A stretch of 64,000 nt of DNA from Chthoniobacteraceae bacterium (GTDB taxonomy: Bacteria; Verrucomicrobiota; Verrucomicrobiia; Chthoniobacterales; Chthoniobacteraceae): NCBI GenBank assembly GCA_028293625.1, contig JAQGOL010000031.1, positions 100,489-164,488 on the forward strand, written 5' to 3'. Shown here in pieces: positions 8,821 through 17,775 of the stretch. How positions within the stretch are numbered: the stretch's first letter is position 1; every line of letters begins with the position of its first letter. The notes below the pieces were generated by a model that was not told the origin of the DNA, made no database searches, and worked only from the letters and a program-made list of their open reading frames with translations. Both the position numbers and the translations under genes were made by a program.

Positions 8821-9633
8821 TTACGATTGCGGCGATTTGCCGCCGGCGAGCTCCTGATGGGAGAAAAATAAAGCCGCGAGGCTGATCATCGCCAATGTAA
8901 ACGCGCAAAGGAGCCCGACCGTCGCAAGAATGCCGGGAACCTCGGCTGCATGATTTGAAAGCCGGGGGGCGACACGGCTCATCGTCGGCTCGATCATTCC
9001 CAGAATCTGGCGGGTCATTGCAATCTTACTCAGCTGGGTGGGAAGCTGGCCGACGCCGACCTCAACCACCGCGGCATAGATCAGGCCGACGACCATGTAG
9101 CGTGAAGTGATCACGCCGCAGAAGAACCCGAATGCGCTAAAAGCCATGACCAAAAGAACCTGCGCGAACAAGAGTATCGGCGCCGCTTCAAAGAGTCCGG
9201 GGACATGCCGGTATATCCCGGTACAAAACAAAATCGTGAACGCCAAGAGGAAGTCGATCTGCAGGCAGATCATCTGCGACAAGTATTTGAAAAGGACGAA
9301 TGCCGTCCGCCGTATTGGCCGGGTAAAAACGTAGTCAACTGAGGATGGCTTCAAATCGTCGCGTATAGCCGCCGCTGTAAAAACGAAGGCGGTGAGCGGC
9401 AGGATGATGGTCAGGTAGACGACCTTGGCGAGGCTAAAGAACTGCGTGGCGCCGTCCTCTCTTCTTACTACTGCGCCTGTAAAGAGAGCCAAAATCGACA
9501 GCAATACAGCCACTCCAATCCAGTAGTTGCGCGTCGTAAAACGCCGGGCGGTCAGACGCCAGATTCCGCCAAATGCGTTCCACGGACTGGGCGTCACACG
9601 GGGAACCGCCGGAAGAGAAATGGAGCTGCTCAT
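8821..9633 (-). CDS. ABC-2 type transporter permease (second pair)
   Basis: This 270-residue protein has six hydrophobic segments, with the typical ABC-2 features of an early helix (WIGVAVLLSILALFTGAVV) and a soluble loop with DLKPSSVDYVFTRPIRR before helix 2. It overlaps the upstream ATPase gene by 4 bp. Together with 9630-12503 it forms a four-gene operon of two ATPases and two permeases. The four probably make either two exporters with the same regulation or one heteromeric complex. Substrate is unknown. Confidence 0.86.
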   Translation of the reverse strand: MSSSISLPAVPRVTPSPWNAFGGIWRLTARRFTTRNYWIGVAVLLSILALFTGAVVRREDGATQFFSLAKVVYLTIILPLTAFVFTAAAIRDDLKPSSVDYVFTRPIRRTAFVLFKYLSQMICLQIDFLLAFTILFCTGIYRHVPGLFEAAPILLFAQVLLVMAFSAFGFFCGVITSRYMVVGLIYAAVVEVGVGQLPTQLSKIAMTRQILGMIEPTMSRVAPRLSNHAAEVPGILATVGLLCAFTLAMISLAALFFSHQELAGGKSPQS

Positions 9634-10550
9634 TGGTTTGGAACGGTGTCGATTGCTTTCTCAAGCAATGAGGCCGTGTTCTGGACTTCAAAAATCCGCA
9701 CCCCGCTTTCGAGCAGGTAGTGGTGGAACTTTCCGTAAAAACGCTCCGGCTCGCTCCAGCGGACATGGAGAGTATCGGTCGCGATATCGCATCCGCGCAG
9801 CAGATGCTGGTCGAAAAGATAACGCGCAAGTTTCTCAGGCGACTCGCAGCGGATACTTGTTGAATCAGGCCACCTCGCTCTTGCTTCTCGCGTTCCTTCA
9901 TTCAACGAATGCGGAATCCGTCCCCAACGCAACAAAAGGAACTCTGCGCAAAGCGCTTCCAGGTCGTCAAGTATATGACTGGAAATGACGATGCTCCGAC
10001 CTTCGTTTGCCAGAGCACGCAGCACATTACCAAACTCCTCGCGCCCCATCGGATCAAGCCCGTTCATCGGCTCATCGAGAATGATAAGGTCCGGCTCATG
10101 CAGAAGACATTGCGCAAGCTTGACCCGCTGCCGCATCCCTTTGGAAAGCGCGGTGAGCCGCTTTTTCCAATGCGCTGAAGGCAGCTTCACACGCTCCAGA
10201 TTGAGCAAAGCGCGCCCTTTTGCCGTCGCCGCCGATAATCCCGAGATCATCCCCAAAGCGATCAGCCAGTCGCTTGCGCCGATGTCGGCAGGGACCGCTT
10301 CGCTTTCAGGACAATATGCAAGGCGCGCCTGAACCGCCGGATTATTCCACGGATTCAGGCCAAACACCTTCAACGTGCCCGAGCTGGGCTTACTCTGTCC
10401 TGTCAGAAGTCGAAAGAGCGTTGTTTTGCCGGCACCGTTTGGACCGACCACGCCGGTAATCCCGGGCTTGATTGTGAAGTTGACGTTATTTAACCCCAGG
10501 ATCATTCCGTAGAAACGGCTGAGGTTTTCCCCTTCGATTATCGCCTTCAT
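9630..10550 (-). CDS. ABC-2 type transporter ATP-binding protein (second pair)
   Basis: The protein has Walker A GPNGAGKTT near residue 38, signature LSKGMRQRVKLAQCL near 135, Walker B LIILDEPMNGLDP near 155 and H-loop SSHILDDLEAL near 192. The 306-residue length and roughly 90-residue C-terminal extension fit ABC-2 partner ATPases. It overlaps its neighbours by 4 bp on both sides, so the cluster is one transcript. Compared with the 11520-12503 ATPase it keeps the same motif order but diverges in the C-terminal extension, which suggests a different permease partner. Confidence 0.92.
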   Translation of the reverse strand: MKAIIEGENLSRFYGMILGLNNVNFTIKPGITGVVGPNGAGKTTLFRLLTGQSKPSSGTLKVFGLNPWNNPAVQARLAYCPESEAVPADIGASDWLIALGMISGLSAATAKGRALLNLERVKLPSAHWKKRLTALSKGMRQRVKLAQCLLHEPDLIILDEPMNGLDPMGREEFGNVLRALANEGRSIVISSHILDDLEALCAEFLLLRWGRIPHSLNEGTREARARWPDSTSIRCESPEKLARYLFDQHLLRGCDIATDTLHVRWSEPERFYGKFHHYLLESGVRIFEVQNTASLLEKAIDTVPNQ

Positions 10551-11536
10551 TCAGTGCGGAGTTTTCTCAAAAAGACAAACAGGGAGAGCGCGGAGAGCGC
10601 CCCCAGGCTCCAGAGCGCCCCGTGAAAATCAGTGGCGCTCGTCAGGCGTCCTGCCGTTGTGAGACTTTTAACGGTTTTTGAGTCGATGAGCGGCAAGGTG
10701 GCAACCGCGTCGGTAAAAACCGTTTCCACTTTAAAAACCCCCTGCCGGATTTCGCTCAGATTATGGGAAAAACTCGCGCGCCGGATCCAGATCGGCATCT
10801 CGCGATCCTTGGCAATCGAGCCGACGACGATCCAAAGCCCAAGCCAAAGCATTACCGTGTTGCGCGAAGTGCGCCCCGCGGCGGAGACGCCCAGCGCGAT
10901 CAGCGCCAGGGATACCAGTCCGATTCCGTTGAAAAGCAGCGCGTGCAGAAGCGGCTTGAACGAGTAGACGATAAAATCGCGATCCGGCGCGAAAACCATG
11001 CTCAACATCCACCCGGCCAGAAGCGGTCCGGTCCACATCAAAGCAAGGACTGAGACAATGATGCCAAGTTTCCCAACCAGATAATCAGTGGAGGTAAGGG
11101 GACGCGACAAATAGACCGTAAGCGCGTTCGTGGCCCGGTCTTGAGTTACCAATCGCGGCACCAGCACCGTGAGCGCCACCATGCTTAACAAGAGTCCAAC
11201 CATGGAATGGACCCAGAAAATAAGCGTGAAAAATCCGCCGATGCAGACTTCCGGGAAAAGCAGCACAAACGCCGTAAATGCCGAAACGATCGCCTGGAAT
11301 CGCACGTTGAAATTGGTCGCCCACGATTCAAGCCAGCCGCCGCTCGATACCGACTGACTAAAAAGAAAACCGGTGGCTGCGATCGCCAAACCGCCCGTCC
11401 AGGCAGTAAACAGCAGCATCCGAAACAGCTTCGTTTTGGCAATCTGTCGCAGACCCGTGATGACGATCGTCCACCACCGATAAAAGAGTCCCCGGGGAGT
11501 CTCCCGCCAGCGGCTTAGATCACGTATGATTTCCAT
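10547..11536 (-). CDS. ABC-2 type transporter permease (first pair)
   Basis: This 329-residue integral membrane protein has at least six hydrophobic segments. The pattern around TQDRATNALTVYLSRPLTSTDYLVGK matches ABC-2 permeases (the stretch before the third helix); quoted here only as DRATNALTVYLSRPL. It starts inside the upstream ATPase gene (17-bp overlap) and overlaps the next ATPase gene by 4 bp. The larger periplasmic loop after the first helix distinguishes it from the shorter permease at 8821-9633. Confidence 0.86.
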   Translation of the reverse strand: MEIIRDLSRWRETPRGLFYRWWTIVITGLRQIAKTKLFRMLLFTAWTGGLAIAATGFLFSQSVSSGGWLESWATNFNVRFQAIVSAFTAFVLLFPEVCIGGFFTLIFWVHSMVGLLLSMVALTVLVPRLVTQDRATNALTVYLSRPLTSTDYLVGKLGIIVSVLALMWTGPLLAGWMLSMVFAPDRDFIVYSFKPLLHALLFNGIGLVSLALIALGVSAAGRTSRNTVMLWLGLWIVVGSIAKDREMPIWIRRASFSHNLSEIRQGVFKVETVFTDAVATLPLIDSKTVKSLTTAGRLTSATDFHGALWSLGALSALSLFVFLRKLRTE

Positions 11537-12503
11537 GGCCGGCGGCGAGCGATTTAATAAACATTTCGTGCAAGGCGTCGGGATTGGCGACGATCTCGGC
11601 GGGCGGCAGGTTGTGGGAGCGCATTAACTCGAGCATCCACTCAATTGAGTCCGAGGCGGATTCCACCCGCAGCTTCCCATTGGAGAGCCGGGAAACTGTG
11701 AGTCCCGCCTGTTCAAGCACGGAGCAGAATCGCTCGGGCTCGGAAGCCGGGTTTAATTCGACAATCCGTTTGTGGCGGTTTTTGAGCGCCTCAATGCTGC
11801 TATGTTCCACCACCCGGCCATTTGCGATAATAATGACCCGGTCACAGACACGCTCTATATCGCGCAGCAGATGGGAGGACATAATCACGCTGATCCCCAA
11901 ATCCGACCAAAGGGCGCCGATTAAATTAAGGATATGCTCACGGCCTGACGGATCGAGCCCATTGGTTGGCTCATCGAGAAAAACGACTTCCGGATCGTGC
12001 ACGAGTGCCTGCGCCAGCTTCACCCGCTGCCGCATTCCAGTCGAATATGTATCAACCGGCCTATAGCGCTCCTGCCCCATCCCAACCAGGTCCAGAATCT
12101 CGTGCGTGCGCTGGCGTGCGACCTGAAAAGGCATTCCCGAAAGCTGACCGCAATAGGTCACGTATTCGCATCCGGCCATTCCGGCGATATGGCAATCCTG
12201 TTCCGGGCTATAGCCGACCTTCTCCCTTGATGCCCTGTTCCTCGCGCGAATATCGCGTCCAAGCACCTTGGCGGAACCTGAAGTTGGCGTCTCAAGGTTT
12301 AGAAGACACTTGATAAAGGTGCTCTTCCCAGCCCCGTTTGGACCAAGCAGCCCAATGGTCCCCGGCGGCACTCGCAAGGTTACATCTGACAATGCCCGCT
12401 GCGCGCCGTAGACTTTGGTGAGCCCGACGGCCTCAATAATAAATGGGTCCGTCGTCGGTTCGCCTATTAGGGCCGCTGCGGGTTCAGTAACGAGCGCGTT
12501 CAA
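11520..12503 (-). CDS. ABC-2 type transporter ATP-binding protein (first pair)
   Basis: The protein is 327 residues with Walker A GPNGAGKST, signature YSTGMRQRVKLAQAL, Walker B VVFLDEPTNGLDP and H-loop MSSHLLRDIERV. The assigned start is TTG 12503, because no ATG lies between it and the first beta strand (EAVGLTKVYG). An unstructured N-terminal stretch of about 22 residues precedes the domain. It is the first gene of the four-gene exporter operon. The promoter must lie in 12504-12673, where I see no clear box. Confidence 0.92.
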   Translation of the reverse strand: MNALVTEPAAALIGEPTTDPFIIEAVGLTKVYGAQRALSDVTLRVPPGTIGLLGPNGAGKSTFIKCLLNLETPTSGSAKVLGRDIRARNRASREKVGYSPEQDCHIAGMAGCEYVTYCGQLSGMPFQVARQRTHEILDLVGMGQERYRPVDTYSTGMRQRVKLAQALVHDPEVVFLDEPTNGLDPSGREHILNLIGALWSDLGISVIMSSHLLRDIERVCDRVIIIANGRVVEHSSIEALKNRHKRIVELNPASEPERFCSVLEQAGLTVSRLSNGKLRVESASDSIEWMLELMRSHNLPPAEIVANPDALHEMFIKSLAAGHGNHT

Positions 12504-12673
12504 GGGAAGGTGTGGTCAGGTGGGGTTCCGCAATTCCACTCTCCTACACGGCTTCACGCACAAAGGTTACAAAAAAAGATGAACGCAATGGCAATTCGCA
12601 AATCGCGCCGCCCCAACGCGGCCACCGAAAAATAACCCGGACATGCTCACTGCACGCCCTTGCCGGAAGCGCT

Positions 12674-13447
12674 TTAGCCGACCTGGCGGCGACGATACCG
12701 GGTAAGTCCGAGGGCCCCCGTGCCTGCAAGCAGCAGGAAAGCGGAAGTTGGTTCCGGCACAGCTTCCCCGCTGATGGCCATAATGGCGCTATGTCCGCCG
12801 CCGTTGTTGGTGATGCCGACCGAGACCACTTCACTCAGCGTATTACCAAGCGTATAGATTTCCTGGTAGAGCCTCGGTTGGTTATTATTGACGTTATCAA
12901 AGGAAAACCCGTCGCTGCTTGTGGTTCTGCCTTGGGCGATGAAAGCGACGTTGGTGTCATTGAAAAACCAGTCCTGATTGATTGCGCCGCCTCCGAAGGT
13001 CTCGCTGCTTCCATCTGCATAGTTGACTACAATCGCGTCATTGGCAGTTCCGTTCCCAGTTGAGCCGATCAGTGCCAGCCGAAAGTAAGGCATCTGCGTT
13101 GTCAAAGTAAGGAGACCGCTTTGGTTCGCATTCAACAGGACTGCATTCGGTCCGCCCGCAAATGGCTGCAATTGGAATGACAAATCTGTCGGCGTCGAGA
13201 CGCTGACTGTCGGGCCGATTGGCAAACCGGTTGTCAATGCCGACGAGTTGCGGCCGATTCCATACCAGTTCGCCCCGAAAAAACCCGGCCCATTGTCCAT
13301 GCTCCCGCTAATACCCTGCCCTAATTCGCCGCCTCCATAAACGATATCATGATTCCAACCCAAGGCCGGGATACTTACCAACTGCGCACCAGCCTGACTG
13401 GCGGCCACGCAGAGCAACACGGAGACGATCGAAGTAAGCGATTTCAT
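12674..13447 (-). CDS. PEP-CTERM sorting domain protein
   Basis: A signal peptide (cleavage after VAASQAGA) precedes about 205 residues of beta-rich sequence with many Gly, Asn and Ser. The C-terminus is VPEPTSAFLLLAGTGALGL followed by TRYRRRQ: the VPEP motif, a transmembrane helix and an Arg cluster. This is the classic PEP-CTERM tail processed by an exosortase, so the protein is predicted to be released or anchored at the surface or in the extracellular matrix. No exosortase is in the window. The domain in the middle is not recognised. Confidence 0.88.
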   Translation of the reverse strand: MKSLTSIVSVLLCVAASQAGAQLVSIPALGWNHDIVYGGGELGQGISGSMDNGPGFFGANWYGIGRNSSALTTGLPIGPTVSVSTPTDLSFQLQPFAGGPNAVLLNANQSGLLTLTTQMPYFRLALIGSTGNGTANDAIVVNYADGSSETFGGGAINQDWFFNDTNVAFIAQGRTTSSDGFSFDNVNNNQPRLYQEIYTLGNTLSEVVSVGITNNGGGHSAIMAISGEAVPEPTSAFLLLAGTGALGLTRYRRRQVG

Positions 13448-13939
13448 AAGTTAGATAGGGTGGTTGGTAGCTTTGACGTTCCCTTGACAAGGAACGGTTT
13501 CGTCGACCCTTAGCAATTGCTGAGCCAGGCCGTTAAATGATTCCGTCTCCCCTCGGAGAATAAGTCCTGTGGCACTCCGCGGGCCACTTGCTGAAATCAA
13601 CCAACCATACAGGAAGGTTATAAATCGCCACTTCAATTGGTGTTATTGGCTCTCTCCCAACTCATCAAACGAACTCCACTTCAAACCGCCAACCCGCCCC
13701 CGTCCTCTTTCATCCTAAACGTGATTTATCCAACTACCCTATTACTACGATCCGGCGGTCCGGCCTCGTTTCTTCACTTAAACACGCTTGTTTATCTAAC
13801 TAATACTACTAACAAACCATTGGTAAGTTTCACGCGGAACGGGATATCGCGTCATTTGCCTGAATGCGCCAATAAAAAGCCGCTAGCAAGCAATGGCGCG
13901 TGTTGACGCCTCTTCAAAGGATTCGATTAAGGTGGGGCA
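13448..13939. other. Intergenic region, about 490 bp, no gene seen
   Basis: This gap separates divergent genes: the PEP-CTERM gene on the minus strand and the J-domain-like gene on the plus strand. It is locally AT-richer than its flanks (13640-13830). It should contain both promoters, but I cannot assign -35/-10 boxes with confidence. The plus-strand gene has a good ribosome-binding site, AAGGTGG, 6 bp before ATG 13940. No conserved protein and no copy of the island operator is visible. Confidence 0.55.
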
Positions 13940-15010
13940 ATGAAACCCCGTCGAGAAAAGCAGCCCGAGACAGGCGCGCCACCAGAAGGCGTCGCCCGTT
14001 CCAAAGACCGGCGCATGGTGCCGCTGGATCAGGAACCGTTGCGCCGCAGAATGGCCTCGGAATGCAGCCGCGAAATGGCCCGCCTGGAGATGGGGCGCGT
14101 CAAATGGAAACGCTTTGAGCAGGAAGATAAACCGGCATTCAGCCGCTGGATGGCCGCCACCTTCGGCACTTTGCTAAGTCAGGTAAGGGAAAACGAATCG
14201 CTTATCCGCGCGCAAAAATCGCTCATCCACGAGGTCGAAATTGAATTGCAGTCCGGACGCGCACGCAGCCATCGCACTGCCTATGCGGCCGTGCTCCAAC
14301 GCCGCGCCAATCCTCCGCTCCGATCCTCTCCGCCTCCGCAAGAGGAAAAAGCCGACCCGTATGCGGATTTGCGCTTCAAAAACATTCCCGAGTCGGAACA
14401 ACGGCAATATTTTCACGAGTTTGTCGAAACCGTCCTCGGGCTTGATCCCGAAGCGATGAGCGAGCCGCGTTACCAAAAAATGTTCGCCGACTTTCAGGCG
14501 GACGTATTTGGAATGGGTGGCCCGGCACGCGCGGCGGCGCCGGTCGAGCCTGCCAGAGACCGGGTGAAGGAACTCTACCGGCTGCTGGTTCGCCGGCTCC
14601 ATCCCGACACCCGGGCCGATGCAAGTGTCGAAGTATCATCCATCTGGCACGAAGTGCAGGAAGCGTATGGAGACGGGAATATCGAGCGTCTTGAAATGCT
14701 CGTGGCGGTCACCGACATCCAATCCGACTCAATAGGCGAACAAACAACGGTCTCCCAGATGAAAGCGGTCATCGCAAACCTGCGCGCCTCGATTGACGCG
14801 CTCCGTCGCAGCCTGCGGGCCGCGCGTCGCGATCCTTCCTGGAACTTCACCCGTGCCGCCGATCGCTCCGCCTTGCGCGCCCGGCTACAACGCGAGCTTG
14901 AACGCGCACTTTCGGATCAGAAAAAACAGCTGCGCACCATGGAAGTCACCATTAGCCGCTGGTCAGTTCCTCCCAAACAAAAGCGTTCAAAAGCCCAAGC
15001 GAGTGGCTGA
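13940..15010 (+). CDS. J-domain-like protein with central HPD motif
   Basis: This 356-residue hydrophilic protein has a central segment VKELYRLLVRRLHPD followed by about 30 residues ending IWHEVQEAYGDGN. This is the helix II, HPD and helix III pattern of a J domain (HPD at about residues 219-221) and suggests contact with a DnaK-type chaperone. J domains normally sit at the N-terminus. Here the domain is internal, preceded by Arg/Glu-rich coil and a Pro-rich linker, and followed by a basic coiled-coil. A clear AAGGTGG ribosome-binding site supports the start. Client or cellular role is unknown. Confidence 0.68.
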   Translation: MKPRREKQPETGAPPEGVARSKDRRMVPLDQEPLRRRMASECSREMARLEMGRVKWKRFEQEDKPAFSRWMAATFGTLLSQVRENESLIRAQKSLIHEVEIELQSGRARSHRTAYAAVLQRRANPPLRSSPPPQEEKADPYADLRFKNIPESEQRQYFHEFVETVLGLDPEAMSEPRYQKMFADFQADVFGMGGPARAAAPVEPARDRVKELYRLLVRRLHPDTRADASVEVSSIWHEVQEAYGDGNIERLEMLVAVTDIQSDSIGEQTTVSQMKAVIANLRASIDALRRSLRAARRDPSWNFTRAADRSALRARLQRELERALSDQKKQLRTMEVTISRWSVPPKQKRSKAQASG

Positions 15011-15028
15011 TTGTCTATCCGGCATTTA

Positions 15029-15493
15029 TCAGCCAATCAATGGCCGGTTGAGTTCGGTACGCCACGTGGCTGGGTCAGCATTCGACTTTGGACTGATCAC
15101 GTAGCATTCCCAGAGATCCTCGGCAGGCGTCTCCCCCTGCGCAAGAATCCACTCATCGAGCTCGCTCCACGCTTGGCCGAGCCCTTCATATTCTCCGTGA
15201 TAAACCGCCTGTGCCACTTTCATCGCCGGCCATTGCGAAGGTCGCACTCGTCCGGCAGAAACAACCGGCGCACTGACCGGAACGCTGATCTCGAAGTCAA
15301 AGATGCCGGGCTCGAATTTCAAATGATGCGTGAACCACGGTCCGGTGGGGGTGATATTTTGCGATGCGATGGTCGCCATTAACTCACTGACGCCCTCCCC
15401 CATGACCTGTTGAATTTCCTCCCGCGGAATAGTAAGGCGAATGATGGCAGTTAATCGGTTGGCGATGTGCGTGATCTGAGGTTTCTCGAGCAT
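15029..15493 (-). CDS. GyrI-like / effector-binding domain protein
   Basis: The 154-residue protein resembles the AraC effector-binding (GyrI-like) fold. It has an N-terminal strand, a helix with IPREEIQQVMGEGVSELM, and a central GPWFTHHLKF where the family usually has GP.f..y. A beta-rich C-terminal half contains GLGQAWSELDEWI and ends ECYVISPKSNADPATWRTEL. The final segment matches the family's Y...P...DP..w.Tel. Such proteins bind small cationic or hydrophobic ligands. No DNA-binding domain is attached. It converges on the J-domain-like gene. Confidence 0.72.
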   Translation of the reverse strand: MLEKPQITHIANRLTAIIRLTIPREEIQQVMGEGVSELMATIASQNITPTGPWFTHHLKFEPGIFDFEISVPVSAPVVSAGRVRPSQWPAMKVAQAVYHGEYEGLGQAWSELDEWILAQGETPAEDLWECYVISPKSNADPATWRTELNRPLIG

Positions 15494-15657
15494 ATGGATT
15501 TTGGGTGGCGTGGCGTTCGAAAGCGCCGGTTTTTTGCGCTTCCATTATTCATACGACGAACCGCCCGCACATTCCGGACACGAATATTTTTTGGCCTTTA
15601 TTCAACGCCGGCAATGGGATGCTTGTGACAGGCAGGCTTGAAACAAGCCATTTAAAG

Positions 15658-15736
<79 letters not shown>

Positions 15737-15840
15737 GTAGGAGAAATGGCTTTTTTCCCAGGTCCAATTTTGTGGCATTGCTACCTCAAATTGCTACCTT
15801 TTAAAATCTGATATCCAAAACTCCACCCAAGCCTGCCCGG

Positions 15841-16257
15841 TTGCTACCCGAAAAGGTAGCAAAAAAGTTGGAATCGTCCTACAAAAAGACATCTGTTCCC
15901 GGTCTCCGCATTTACATTACAACCGGCGGCTATCACGCCTATTTCAAGGCCGGAGGGAAACCGATCAAGGAAAGCTTGGAAACGACCGTCCGGAGCATTG
16001 CTGAATTGCGGCTCGAAGATTTAAAGGCCCAGCACCGCGGAACCAGGGGCTCTGGAGCAGGAAAATCTCCCTCCGTTATGACATTCGGCGATGCGTTGAA
16101 GACCTACGAATTTAATGAGTCGAGCAATGTTAAAACGAAGGTTAGTGCAAAAGATTACAGGGTGCAAATAATCAAGGCGTTCCTCGTTTCATGGCCGGGG
16201 CTGTACACCACAGACCTTCGAAAGGTTATCAATCGTTGCGAAAATCCCTGCACTTAA
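15841..16257 (+). pseudogene. Tyrosine site-specific integrase, truncated after N-terminal region
   Basis: The frame opens at TTG 15841 and encodes VAKKLESSYKKTSVPGLRIYI, then GGYHAYFKAGGKPIKESLET and an RLEDLKAQ helix. This is an arm-type DNA-binding domain pattern. A core-binding SAM-like segment follows (TFGDALKTYEFNESS through IIKAFLVSWPGLYTTDLRKV). The catalytic domain with R-H-R-Y is missing because the IS630 remnant begins at 16254. Position immediately beside the tRNA repeat supports its role as the island integrase. The real start may lie a little upstream. Confidence 0.78.
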
Positions 16258-16980
16258 ATCGATGCGTAAATTGTACCCTCAAGTTTGAGAAATGAACGCA
16301 CAAGGGATGTTTGCTTTTGGATGGATCGCATGATGCCAAGCACTCTGCGCCTCATCGTTCCGGCACTTTCCATAAATAGCTTAGCGAGGCGTGCCTTGGC
16401 ATGCTCCCAGGCTTGCTCGTCAGGATTAAGCTCCGGCGCATACTTTGGCAGATGCCCAAGGTGGATGGCGTTATCGTTGTCTTGGGCGAACTGCTGGACC
16501 CGTTTGGAGTTGTGATAACTGGCGTTGTCCGCCATCACAATCACCGGTTTGCCCGCGTCTTGGTGGAGTTTTTTTAGAAACTCGATGAATTTCTCCGAGT
16601 TCATTCTTTCTTCGATGACCGAAAAGCGCATATCTCCGCGCGGGCTCACGGCTGAGATCAACTTTAAGCCAAAACGATCTCCGCTATCTTCAACAGCGGG
16701 AGTCTGGCCGACGACTCCCCATATGGTCCCTCGATGGTGATCACTGCGCACCACGCTTTCGTCCACAAAGTAAATCTCGGCGCCGATCCGCTTGGCCAGG
16801 CGTTTTTTCTCTTTGACTCCAGGCAGATCCTAACAATCTGCGGCGAGAGTCTCGCCGCATTGCGCATCGGAAACTGCTCAAAATGGCCCGGATGCCTGCT
16901 CATGGGTAAATAGAGAAATCGTGGCGCACTCAGAAATGCGCGACGTCGTTGCGCAATAGCGTAATGCGTTCGGTGAACTC
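16254..16980 (-). mobile_element. IS630-family transposase, N-terminal half decayed
   Basis: The 16254-16766 segment reads through the DDE endonuclease domain: VVRSDHHRGTIWGVVGQTP, KLISAVSPRGDMRF, IVMADNASYHNSKRVQQF and LPKYAPELNPDEQAWEHAK. The ADNASYH and LNPDE motifs carry the second catalytic Asp and the Glu. Further upstream on the minus strand the HTH half is recognisable in pieces (RHPGHFEQF, and KRLAKRIGAEIYFVDESVV) but is broken by frameshifts. The element cuts the integrase gene. I could not define terminal inverted repeats. Confidence 0.8.
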
Positions 16981-17088
16981 TGCGGCGGCAGAAAACTCCA
17001 GATGGTGCTCCTTCATATCTTCGGTGAATCCCGCGGCGTGCCGCGTATGAGCTGAAAACAGTTCCATTCGCAGACGTGCTCGACGCGG

Positions 17089-17128
17089 ATGCATTTAAGC
17101 TATAGCAAGGTTGCATAGAAGGTATTGG
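17089..17128 (+). promoter_or_regulatory. Island LysR-type operator, copy at 17.1 kb
   Basis: The palindromic half ATGCATTTAAGCTAT (17089-17103; left arm degenerate, right arm CTAT intact) is followed by 17 bp ending in A and then by GGTATTGG (17121-17128). It points toward the Cys/Met-rich exported protein gene starting 250 bp downstream and then grpE. It overlaps the decayed 5' end of the IS630 region, so it may predate the insertion. Confidence 0.68.
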
Positions 17129-17378
17129 CCGCCGAAGTGCGTTGCGCCGAAAGTAATCTCAGATGCGAGATGAACCAATGAAGCCCAGGCCCTGCGTGCC
17201 TCGCGCCGTTAATTACATGCTATAGAAGTGCGTTCTGCTGCCGCTTTGTGAATTGGTTTGTGGAACCTATTCAGATTTTTAACCAGTCTTTTAGACCCGT
17301 GCAAGCGGCCCCAACACTTTTGGGCGCGCGAATGATTCGCGCGATCCAATGAACCAAAAAAGCGACACACAAAACACC

Positions 17379-17633
17379 ATGAAAAAGCTATTAATAATGA
17401 CGCTCCTAGGCTGCGCCTTCGCTGCTCAAACGCTGCCCGCATTTGCTGACGCCACTTCCTCTCAGAAGGAACAAATTGAACAGTCGCGCGCAGCGGTGCG
17501 TGAGGCAGTTAAGACAGAAGAAGGCTGCAAAGCCATGTGCGAGGAAATGATGAAGCACGAGAAATCCAAAAAGATGATGTGCGAGATGATCGCAAAGGAT
17601 CCCGAGTGCATGAAGATGATGAAAGGCAAGTAA
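17379..17633 (+). CDS. Small exported Cys/Met/Lys-rich protein
   Basis: From ATG 17379 the protein is 84 residues. An in-frame ATG at 17349 would add ten polar residues before the signal peptide. The signal peptide is MKKLLIMTLLGCAFAAQTLP followed by AFA, cleavage before DATSS. The mature part is a charged helix followed by EEGCKAMCEEMMKHEKSKK, MMCEMI and DPECMKMMKGK. That gives four Cys and many Met, with C-x3-C spacing. A metal- or thiol-responsive periplasmic role is possible but unproven. It is the first gene after an island operator, and a hairpin follows it. Confidence 0.7.
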   Translation: MKKLLIMTLLGCAFAAQTLPAFADATSSQKEQIEQSRAAVREAVKTEEGCKAMCEEMMKHEKSKKMMCEMIAKDPECMKMMKGK

Positions 17634-17651
17634 GCGAGTCCGATGGAGTGA

Positions 17652-17686
17652 GTGCAGCATGGATGCCAAAAGCTCCCGTGCTGCAC
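17652..17686 (+). terminator. Hairpin after the Cys/Met-rich protein gene
   Basis: GTGCAGCATGG (17652-17662) pairs with CCGTGCTGCAC (17676-17686), with one G-T wobble and a 13-nt loop. No T-run follows, so it may be an attenuating or stabilising hairpin and not a strong intrinsic terminator. It lies between the exported protein gene and grpE. Confidence 0.35.
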
Positions 17687-17775
17687 CTGTTCGTGTCTGC
17701 GAAGCCGAGCGCACTCCACTCACGAAGCCTAATAGGACGAAATTTGAAAAAGATCAGCACCAATGAGAATTCCCC

